Positions 45,785 to 52,657 of a DNA stretch of 64,000 bases are shown here, piece by piece (the stretch's first letter is position 1; every line of letters begins with the position of its first letter). Source of the stretch: Leptotrichia sp. oral taxon 212 (GTDB taxonomy: Bacteria > Fusobacteriota > Fusobacteriia > Fusobacteriales > Leptotrichiaceae); NCBI RefSeq assembly GCF_001274535.1, contig NZ_CP012410.1, forward strand, positions 903,126 to 967,125, in the 5' to 3' direction. The notes under the pieces were generated by a model. That model had not been told where the DNA came from and did not search any database. It worked only from the letters and a program-made list of their open reading frames with translations. The translations under genes and the position numbers were made by a program.

Positions 45785-46671
45785 TGAATGGGTCAGGAAT
45801 TAGAATTACAGGGAAAAAATTGCAATATGATATAGAAAAAAAAGCAGGTATTTTAATAATTGCCATACTGTTTTTTTGTATATTATTTCAGATAAACCAG
45901 ACAGTTAATATAAATAGTGGTTATTTAGAAGAAGAAATAACTGAAAATATAGAAGAAAAATTACAGAATATTATCAATACAGAGGAAAAAAGGTTGTCTG
46001 AAACAGCAGTAAAAGAAACAGTAAAAAATGAAAAAATAAATCATATAGAAAAAGATCGAGGAATTATAAAAATATCGGAAGAAGAAGGAGAAAGTATTAA
46101 AAATACTGGAATAATTAGAATAAGAGACAACATAGCAGATATTAATACAAAAAAAGATATGGAAAGCATTTCTCTGTCACGTACAGAAAGCTTTAAAGGT
46201 AAAGTACGAGAAAATATAAATGAAAAGGATAGAGCGGATAATCAGAATATTCAAATAGAAAGTATTGAAAGCAAAGGCTTTGGAAAAATTTTATGGCCTG
46301 TAAAATATGGAAAAATAACAAGTAAATTTGGAAATAGAAACCATCCTGTCCTAAAATCAGTGAAATTTCATAGAGGAGTGGATATTGCAGTATCAATAGG
46401 AACTCCAGTATATTCAGGAATAAAAGGAAGAGTAACTTTCGCCGGAAGAAAAGGTAACTATGGAAATCTTGTAGAAATTGAAGGAAATAACAGAATAAAA
46501 GTGAGGTATGCCCACTTAAACAGTATAGATGTTGTTACAGGTCAGAAAGTGTCAGATGGAGAAAAGGTGGCAGAAACAGGAAATACAGGAATGTCAACAG
46601 GACCTCATCTACATTATGAAATTATTATAGATGAAAATCCTGTAAATCCATTAGATTTTGCCCATGATTAA
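45781..46671 (+). CDS. M23-family peptidase with membrane anchor
   Basis: This 296-residue protein overlaps the HlyD-like gene by four bases. It has one N-terminal membrane segment (about 22-42), a charged linker, and a LytM/M23 domain (about 175-292). Zinc ligands are His197 and Asp201 (FHRGVDIA) and the HLHYE pair; YAHLNS supplies the other conserved His. The family cuts peptidoglycan cross-links or is an inactive binder. All catalytic residues are present here. It could open the wall for the injection apparatus. It ends the first half. Confidence 0.8.
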   Translation: MMNGSGIRITGKKLQYDIEKKAGILIIAILFFCILFQINQTVNINSGYLEEEITENIEEKLQNIINTEEKRLSETAVKETVKNEKINHIEKDRGIIKISEEEGESIKNTGIIRIRDNIADINTKKDMESISLSRTESFKGKVRENINEKDRADNQNIQIESIESKGFGKILWPVKYGKITSKFGNRNHPVLKSVKFHRGVDIAVSIGTPVYSGIKGRVTFAGRKGNYGNLVEIEGNNRIKVRYAHLNSIDVVTGQKVSDGEKVAETGNTGMSTGPHLHYEIIIDENPVNPLDFAHD

Positions 46672-46693
46672 AGTTACATAAGACATAAAATTT

Positions 46694-47068
46694 TTATACA
46701 AAATCTATAAGAATTTCTATTTTGCCATCTTCTGTAACGAAAAGACCTGTTACAGCTATTTCAGGCAAATGCTCATGAATCATGTTAACAGCTTTTTTTA
46801 TATATTCTTTCTGTGTGTTGTCATCAGTTGGACAACCGGCACAGTCACTGTGTCCGGCAACAAAAATATGATCAGATTTATGTTTATTGATTGAAATAAG
46901 GACAATTTTATCTTCCACAGATTTAAGATAGTCATCATAAACAATTTTACTTACAGGGCCTGCATCAGTAATAGTATCTACAAACTCATAACGGTAGTTT
47001 TCTCTAATATGTTCATTAATTATATGAATAAATCTTCCATCCATGCAGCAGATTAAAGTACAGAACAT
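46694..47068 (-). CDS. Small carbonic-anhydrase-like zinc protein
   Basis: This 124-residue protein starts at ATG 47068, where GGAGG precedes the start on the minus strand; the first ATG at 47101 has no such site. It has CMDGRFIH near the N-terminus and HSDCAGCP later, matching the Cys/Asp/Arg and His/Cys zinc-site pattern of beta-carbonic anhydrases in a shortened form. The family relation is clear but catalytic activity is not proven. It is convergent with the M23 gene and marks the start of the housekeeping block. Confidence 0.7.
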   Translation of the reverse strand: MFCTLICCMDGRFIHIINEHIRENYRYEFVDTITDAGPVSKIVYDDYLKSVEDKIVLISINKHKSDHIFVAGHSDCAGCPTDDNTQKEYIKKAVNMIHEHLPEIAVTGLFVTEDGKIEILIDFV

Positions 47069-47177
47069 TTTTAATCCTCCTAATTTATTTAGATTTCTCA
47101 ACGTTTTAAGTATAATTCTAATTTATTATTTTAGAATACTGTACAAAGTATACCATAATAGAATGGAGTTTCTCAAG

Positions 47178-47206
47178 TTGTAAAGGCACCAAATATATGG
47201 TACAAT
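47178..47206 (+). promoter_or_regulatory. Promoter before the DUF896 gene
   Basis: TTGTAA (47178-47183) and TACAAT (47201-47206) are separated by 17 bases. The promoter lies 59 bases before the start and may serve the following plus-strand genes. Confidence 0.65.
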
Positions 47207-47265
47207 AAAATAGCTTTACTTATAAAATATGAATATAGATAGCCGGAAGGAAAATGGTGAAATAA

Positions 47266-47487
47266 ATGGACGAAATAGTAAAAAAAATAAATGAATTTAC
47301 AAGATTATCAAAAGAGAGGGAATTAACTGAAGAAGAAAAAAAGGAAAGAGAAAAATATAGAAGAATTTATATTGACAAATTCAAGGAAAGCCTCAAAGGT
47401 CATTTAGATAACATAAAGATTGTAAAGGTGGATGATGAAGGAAACCCTGTAGATGATGATGGTAATGTGATTCCAACAGAAGCATAA
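47266..47487 (+). CDS. DUF896/YnzC-family small protein
   Basis: This 73-residue cytosolic protein starts with VKKINEFTRLSKERELTEEE and continues with REKYRRIYIDKFKESLKGHL, the hallmark of the DUF896 (YnzC) family. An acidic tail follows. The family has a helical-bundle fold and no fixed biochemical role; in Firmicutes it is linked with the SOS response. AAATGGTGA precedes the start. No unusual sites were seen. Confidence 0.88.
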   Translation: MDEIVKKINEFTRLSKERELTEEEKKEREKYRRIYIDKFKESLKGHLDNIKIVKVDDEGNPVDDDGNVIPTEA

Positions 47488-47592
47488 ATATTATAAAATT
47501 TGGAAAAAAACAAATAGGGAACTGTAAAACAAGGGATTCTAAAGGATTAGAATAATTAAAAAGTAATATGTGAAATTAATGAAGGTGGAAAA

Positions 47593-48258
47593 ATGAAATA
47601 TAAATTAGTTTTATTTGATCTGGACGGAACATTGACAGATACATTGGAAGCTATTGCAAAATCTGTAAATTCTGCATTTGAAGAATTAAATTTAAAAACA
47701 TACAGTCTTGCAGAATGCAGCGGATTAATTGGAAACGGAATTGCAGGAATTGCAGATAAAGTTTTTGCTATGGAAAAATACGATGAAAATACTGTAACTC
47801 CTGAAATAATGAAAAAAATACTGAGAAAACATTACAGTAAGCACTATAACTATAATGTGAAATTGTATGAAGGAATTGATAAATTACTGGATTTTCTGGA
47901 AGAAAATAATATAGAGGCAGGTATTGTGACAAATAAAGATCATGAACTGGCATTAGATACAGTTAAAAAAAATCTATCTAAATGGAAATTTGTTCATATA
48001 ATAGGGGCTTCTGATAAAGAACATCCTAGAAAGCCTTCTTCTTACGGAATTGATAAAATTTCAGAAGAGACAGGAATTGGAAAAGAAGAGATACTTTATG
48101 TCGGTGATATGGATGTAGATGTACAGACAGCGAAAAATTCAGGAGTGGACATTGTTTACTGTAACTGGGGATTTGGTAAACTGAAAGGTGAAAAAAATAT
48201 TCCTGAAAATATAAAAGTTGATACAGTAAATGAAATAATTGAGAAAATAAAGGCATAA
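47593..48258 (+). CDS. gph: HAD-family phosphoglycolate phosphatase-like protein
   Basis: This 221-residue soluble HAD enzyme has LFDLDGTLTDT at the N-terminus, a helical cap, GIVTNKDHE in motif II, and VGDMDVDVQTAKNSG in motif IV. The layout matches Gph/PGPase-type members that dephosphorylate phosphoglycolate and similar small substrates. Substrate specificity cannot be set from sequence. AAGGTGG precedes the ATG. The gene before it is the DUF896 protein. Confidence 0.8.
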   Translation: MKYKLVLFDLDGTLTDTLEAIAKSVNSAFEELNLKTYSLAECSGLIGNGIAGIADKVFAMEKYDENTVTPEIMKKILRKHYSKHYNYNVKLYEGIDKLLDFLEENNIEAGIVTNKDHELALDTVKKNLSKWKFVHIIGASDKEHPRKPSSYGIDKISEETGIGKEEILYVGDMDVDVQTAKNSGVDIVYCNWGFGKLKGEKNIPENIKVDTVNEIIEKIKA

Positions 48259-48318
48259 CATATAAATATAAATGACAGTACTTTAAAAAATCTTGAATTC
48301 TTGTAGGAGAAAAGTTAA

Positions 48319-49173
48319 ATGGAAGAGATTGAAAAAGTAATAAGAAATTTTGAAAATACTGAATATTTTGGATATATATTTTATATTGAATATGATGGAA
48401 AAAAATTTAGTTCCTTTGATGAAAATCCAAATGAAAAAAGTATAAAATCTGAATTTAGAAAATTACTGGAGAAAAATGGAATAAAAATCTTTAAGGGGAT
48501 TCAGCAGGCAGGAAGAACAGATAAGGATGTAAGTGCTAAAGAAAATATGCTTTATATTAATTCAAAACATCATATAGAATTTGAAAAGATTGAGCATAAG
48601 GAGATAGACGGACTGAAAATACTGAAAATTGAAAAAACGCTTCCTTTTCTGGAGTTTCCTGAATTAATAGAAAAAAGGCACTATATTTATGAGTATCCGA
48701 AAAAGCTTATAAAAAATACTGAAGAAAAAATAATTTTAAACTGTATGGAATTGTCAGGAAGAAAAAATTTTAAGAAATTCACATCAAAAAAAGGTGAAAA
48801 ACTTAAAAATCATGTGAGAGAAATTAAAGTTGAATATAAAGAAGGGAAGCTTTATTTTACTGGAGATGGATTTCTTCCGCAACAGGTCAGGATAATGAGC
48901 AGTTTTATTTTAAATGGAAGTATGAAACCTTTACCTGGAGAATTTTTGATTTTAGTAAAGGTAGATTTTTCAGATAAACTTAAAAAAATGATTTTAAAAA
49001 ATGAAAATGTTGAAGAAACAATTGAAGATATAGAAAAAATAGAAAAAAATGATTATTTCTATATTTTTTATGTGAATAAAGGAAATAAAGGCAGATTAAT
49101 TGGGAAAAAGGGAAAAAATATAAAAAATTTGAAGAAGTTATATGGAGATATAGTTGTTAAAGAAAAAAAATAA
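48319..49173 (+). CDS. TruA-like pseudouridine synthase with C-terminal KH motif
   Basis: This 284-residue protein has a TruA-type fold. YIFYIEYDGKKF begins it, AGRTDKDVSA has the likely catalytic Asp68, and FLPQQVRIM resembles the late FLRHQVR-type motif. TruA normally has TDKGVHA, so the site is modified. The last ~30 residues (KGRLIGKKGKNIKNLKKL) are a KH-type GxxG RNA-binding element, not found in TruA itself. The protein may modify tRNA, but the target is unknown. The gene is followed closely by an HD-domain gene. Confidence 0.72.
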   Translation: MEEIEKVIRNFENTEYFGYIFYIEYDGKKFSSFDENPNEKSIKSEFRKLLEKNGIKIFKGIQQAGRTDKDVSAKENMLYINSKHHIEFEKIEHKEIDGLKILKIEKTLPFLEFPELIEKRHYIYEYPKKLIKNTEEKIILNCMELSGRKNFKKFTSKKGEKLKNHVREIKVEYKEGKLYFTGDGFLPQQVRIMSSFILNGSMKPLPGEFLILVKVDFSDKLKKMILKNENVEETIEDIEKIEKNDYFYIFYVNKGNKGRLIGKKGKNIKNLKKLYGDIVVKEKK

Positions 49174-49215
49174 ATAAAATCTAAGAATATTAATGTATAA
49201 TGAAACGAGGAAAAT

Positions 49216-49632
49216 ATGTATATTTTAAGAAAAGGCCTTGAGTACTTTTTTCCGAAGATAGATGAAAAATTTATGAATAAAGTTATTGAAATACTTGATT
49301 CTGATGAAAAGAAGATATTTTTAGAAATGGACAGGTATGACAAATTTCATTCGTTGGAAGTATATAAAAAAGTAAGTAAGACAAATTTAAAAGATAAAAT
49401 TATATATTTGAAGCTTGCACTTCTTCATGACTGTGGAAAAGGTAAAATTCCGATGATAACAAGAATTCTACATAAATTTAAAATAAAAACATCATTAAGG
49501 GAGCATGCTGAAAGAGGATATGAGAAACTTAGAAATACAGATACTGAACTTGCATTATTAATAAGAAATCATCATAATAGAAATTATTCAGAAGAAATGA
49601 CAGTTTTTCAGCAGTGTGATGATGAAAGTTAA
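49216..49632 (+). CDS. HD-domain protein
   Basis: This 138-residue protein of the HD phosphohydrolase superfamily has HSLEVYKKV, LLHDCGKG (the HD pair), HAERGYEKL and IRNHHN. It ends FQQCDDES. All metal-binding His/Asp positions of the fold are present. The substrate, often a nucleotide or cyclic dinucleotide, cannot be named. The start ATG has GAGG close before it, and the gene follows the TruA-like one by about 40 bases. Confidence 0.75.
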   Translation: MYILRKGLEYFFPKIDEKFMNKVIEILDSDEKKIFLEMDRYDKFHSLEVYKKVSKTNLKDKIIYLKLALLHDCGKGKIPMITRILHKFKIKTSLREHAERGYEKLRNTDTELALLIRNHHNRNYSEEMTVFQQCDDES

Positions 49633-49724
49633 GGTTTAAAAGTTTATGGTATGATAATTTACCTTGATAGCTTAAACAGCCTTAGAAAAGAAATTAAAAA
49701 GATAAGTGGCGAGGAAAAATTAGA

Positions 49725-50678
49725 ATGGAATCAAAACTGATAATAAACGTTTCCGATGAAGAAACTGGAGAGAGAATAGACAGTTTTTTATCAGGAAAAA
49801 CAGAGTTTACAAGAACGAGAATACAGCAGCTGATAAAAGAACGGAATATAATGGTAAATGGAAAAGCAACAAAATCTTCATATAAAATTGAGAAAGATGA
49901 TGAAATTGTAATTGAAGTTCCTGAAGCAGAAACGACAGAGATTAAACCTGAAAATATAAAAATTGACATTGTTTACGAGGATTCTTATATAGCTGTCATT
50001 AATAAGCAGGCAGGAATGGTTGTTCATCCTGCTCATGGACACTATTCAGGAACACTTGTGAATGCCATTTTATACCACATAAAAGATTTATCTGGCATAA
50101 ATGGGGAAATAAGACCAGGTATAGTGCACAGACTTGATAAGGATACGAGCGGGCTTATTGTAATTGCGAAAAATGACAAAGTTCATGCAGCTCTTACAGA
50201 AATGTTTCAGGAAAAGAAGATTAAAAAAACATATCTGGCAATATTAAAGGGAAAACTCAATAAAAGTGAAGGAAAAGTTGTCACTCAGATTGGAAGAGAT
50301 AAAATTGACAGAAAAAAAATGACTGTTATTGATGATGCTTCAAAGGGAAAAATTGCAATAACAAATTACAGGGTAATTTCTCAGAATAGCCTGTTTACGC
50401 TTGTAAAAGTAAATATTGAAACAGGCAGAACACACCAGATAAGGGTTCATATGAGGCATCTTGGATATCCGATACTTGGAGACAGTGTATACGGAAGAAA
50501 AGATAATGAAAAAAGGCAGATGCTTCATGCTTACAGGCTTAAATTTTTACATCCTGTAACAGGAAATCCAATGGAATTTACAGGAGAAATACCTGAAGAT
50601 TTTCAAAGGGCATTAAAAAAATCGGATTTAGAAATAGATGAGATAACAAGATTAACGGATGGAAGAGAAAATGAATAA
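49725..50678 (+). CDS. rluD: RluA/RluD-family 23S rRNA pseudouridine synthase
   Basis: This 317-residue enzyme isomerises uridines of large rRNA. It begins with an S4-type RNA-binding domain (TRTRIQQLIKERNIMVNG), followed by the catalytic domain. HRLDKDTSGLIVIAKN carries the active Asp, and GRTHQIRVHMRHLGYPILGD is diagnostic. The exact target cannot be deduced, though RluD-type is closest. Its end overlaps the rnhB start by 8 bases. Confidence 0.85.
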   Translation: MESKLIINVSDEETGERIDSFLSGKTEFTRTRIQQLIKERNIMVNGKATKSSYKIEKDDEIVIEVPEAETTEIKPENIKIDIVYEDSYIAVINKQAGMVVHPAHGHYSGTLVNAILYHIKDLSGINGEIRPGIVHRLDKDTSGLIVIAKNDKVHAALTEMFQEKKIKKTYLAILKGKLNKSEGKVVTQIGRDKIDRKKMTVIDDASKGKIAITNYRVISQNSLFTLVKVNIETGRTHQIRVHMRHLGYPILGDSVYGRKDNEKRQMLHAYRLKFLHPVTGNPMEFTGEIPEDFQRALKKSDLEIDEITRLTDGRENE

Positions 50679-51360
50679 TTTAAGGGAATTTGATGAAAGA
50701 TATGAAGGAACAGTGTTAGGTATAGATGAGGCAGGAAGAGGGCCTCTTGCCGGGTCAGTAGTTGCCGGTGCTGTTATAATTCCTGAATATTTTTCTGAAC
50801 TTGATGAAATAAATGACTCAAAGAAACTGACAGAGAAAAAAAGAGAAAAGTTATTTGAAATCATAATGGAAAAATGCATAGTTGGAATAGGTATTTCTGA
50901 TGAAAAGGAAATTGATGAAGTAAATATACTAAATGCAACTTTTTCCGCAATGAGAAAGGCAATCGACCGGATAACTGAAAAAGCTGAATTTGATGTGGTT
51001 CTAGTGGATGGAAATCATAAAATAAAAGGTTATAAAGGAAAACAGGAGGAGATAATAAAAGGAGATGCAACATCATTGTCCATTGCGGCAGCATCAATTG
51101 TGGCAAAAGTGACGAGAGACAGGATGATGGTGGAGATAGACAGGGAATTTCCTGAATATAAGTTTGCAAAGCATAAAGGATATGGAACAAAATTACATAG
51201 GGAGATATTGCTTGAGAAAGGGTCTTGTAAATATCATCGTAAATCTTTTCTGAAAAAGATATTGGGAAATGAAGATCAGGATGAAATGTCTAAAGAAAAA
51301 AATAGTAAAAGAAAATCAGGGAATAAGGTAGATGAAAACAGGGGGTTAAAATTATTTTAA
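50671..51360 (+). CDS. rnhB: Ribonuclease HII
   Basis: RNase HII removes ribonucleotides and RNA from RNA-DNA hybrids. The start ATG 50671 is chosen because GGAAGAG lies just before it; an in-frame ATG at 50659 is upstream. The protein (about 229 residues) shows GIDEAGRGPLAG, INDSKKLTEKKRE, VDGNHKI and SIVAKVTRDRMM. The Asp/Glu metal ligands are present. The C-terminus is a Lys-rich extension. Its start overlaps the end of the rluD-type gene and its stop overlaps yraN by one base. Confidence 0.93.
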   Translation: MNNLREFDERYEGTVLGIDEAGRGPLAGSVVAGAVIIPEYFSELDEINDSKKLTEKKREKLFEIIMEKCIVGIGISDEKEIDEVNILNATFSAMRKAIDRITEKAEFDVVLVDGNHKIKGYKGKQEEIIKGDATSLSIAAASIVAKVTRDRMMVEIDREFPEYKFAKHKGYGTKLHREILLEKGSCKYHRKSFLKKILGNEDQDEMSKEKNSKRKSGNKVDENRGLKLF

Positions 51361-51719
51361 TGAAGAAGAAAAGGGAAATAGGGTTTGAATTTGAGGATTT
51401 GGCAAAAAAATATCTTATTGAAAAGGGAATGAGATATATTGAGAGTAATTTTTATACAAGATATGGGGAAATAGATCTTATCTTTACTGATGAAGATGAC
51501 AAGATACTTGTATTTGTAGAAGTAAGATATAGGAAAAATACTGAATTTGGTGAGCCATTAGAAACAATTGACAGAAGAAAACTCGAAAAAATAATGATTT
51601 CTTCACAGATATACATAAAAGAAAAAAGATGGAAACAAAATGTAAGATATGATGTTATAGGAATAAAGAAAGATAAATCAGGTAATAATAAAATAGACTG
51701 GATAAAAAATGCATTTTGA
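51360..51719 (+). CDS. yraN: YraN/UPF0102-family endonuclease-like protein
   Basis: This 119-residue protein starts on the last base of rnhB. It has the GFEFEDLAKKYLIEKG, YTRYGEIDLIF, and VFVEVRYRKNTEFG pattern of the YraN family, a nuclease-like fold with EID and EVR in place of EVK. Its biological role is not established; gene order rnhB-yraN is common in bacteria. No problem is visible in the sequence. Confidence 0.88.
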   Translation: MKKKREIGFEFEDLAKKYLIEKGMRYIESNFYTRYGEIDLIFTDEDDKILVFVEVRYRKNTEFGEPLETIDRRKLEKIMISSQIYIKEKRWKQNVRYDVIGIKKDKSGNNKIDWIKNAF

Positions 51720-51729
51720 GGTGAGAAAA

Positions 51730-51930
51730 ATGAAAAATCATGAAAAATGTTTAAAATGCGGCTCAACCTCATGTGAGGTAAAGACAATTGTATTGCCTAC
51801 TAAAAAATTGACAGGAGCAAAAATTTCCCTTGATACATTTTATTTAAAAATATGTCAGAATTGCGGTTATACTGAAATGTACTCGACAAAAGTCATTGAA
51901 AAAGCAAAAGACCCTATTAAGAACTACTAA
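51730..51930 (+). CDS. Zinc-ribbon nucleic-acid-binding-type protein
   Basis: This 66-residue protein is best started at ATG 51730, which has GAGGTGAG before it; an upstream ATG at 51709 lies inside yraN. It has CLKCGS near residue 6 and CQNCGYTEMYS near 45, two CxxC pairs forming a zinc ribbon (COG3478-like). Its stop overlaps the next gene by about 35 bases if the listed start of that gene is right. No function beyond nucleic-acid or metal binding can be inferred. Confidence 0.65.
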   Translation: MKNHEKCLKCGSTSCEVKTIVLPTKKLTGAKISLDTFYLKICQNCGYTEMYSTKVIEKAKDPIKNY

Positions 51931-52657
51931 TAAAATAATAGAGGACAAAGTTGATAAAATTATTTCAACTTTTAGAGGAGTTTTATTTAAAAACAGGGAT
52001 ATAATTTCAGGGAGGGAGTTAGTCGGGGAAGGCATAGTATCAGAGGAAACAGAAAGTAGGCTCGAAAATTTAAAAAAATTAAGAAAATTGAATAATATCT
52101 ATTATATTTGGGATTATAATGAAGAGTTTAAGAAACTGATTTTTTCTTACAAGTATAATAGGAAAAAAAGTCTTGCTAAATTAATCGCTAGATTAATAGA
52201 AGAAGAATTTAAATTTATTATTCAGAAGGAAAAAATAGATTTTATAGTAAGTGTTCCAATAAATAAAAAAAGGGAAAATGAAAGGGGATATAATCAGGTA
52301 GATGAAATTCTGAAACAGCTGAATGTAAATTATGTGGAAATAAAGAGAATTAAGAATACAGAAAAAATGCATAAGCTGTTAAATGAAAAACTGAGAGAGG
52401 AAAATATCAGAGGAAGTTTCAGGATAGAAAGCGACTTTGATTTTAAGAATAAAAAGATACTTTTAGTTGATGATATAATTACTACAGGCGCAACACTTAA
52501 GGAAATAAAAAGTAGTATTTTAAATGATATTGATAGAAAACATTTTATAAATTCAAAAAATCATAAAATTGCCGGAGAAGGAAATAAAAAAACGGAAATT
52601 ACAGTTTTTTGTCTGGCAGCGGCAAGAGAAATCAAGATAAATAAAGGAGAAGTATGA
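51896..52657 (+). CDS. ComF-like phosphoribosyltransferase
   Basis: This protein (about 253 residues, start uncertain) has the ComF/PRTase core. YNEEFKKLIFSYKYNRKKSL matches the segment before the catalytic part, SVPINKKRENERGYNQV is the hinge, and ILLVDDIITTGATL is the PRPP-binding motif. The usual N-terminal CxxC zinc part of ComF is absent. The TTG at 51896 lies inside the zinc-ribbon gene, has no ribosome site, and is the only start codon before the core, so the true start is unknown. ComF is linked to DNA uptake, but that role here is unproven. Confidence 0.75.
   Translation: MKKQKTLLRTTNKIIEDKVDKIISTFRGVLFKNRDIISGRELVGEGIVSEETESRLENLKKLRKLNNIYYIWDYNEEFKKLIFSYKYNRKKSLAKLIARLIEEEFKFIIQKEKIDFIVSVPINKKRENERGYNQVDEILKQLNVNYVEIKRIKNTEKMHKLLNEKLREENIRGSFRIESDFDFKNKKILLVDDIITTGATLKEIKSSILNDIDRKHFINSKNHKIAGEGNKKTEITVFCLAAAREIKINKGEV

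Noticed and set aside
49216-49632. Truncated HD protein, since it is only 138 residues
   Set aside because: All HD-site residues are present and the end is normal for short stand-alone HD proteins, so no break is supported.
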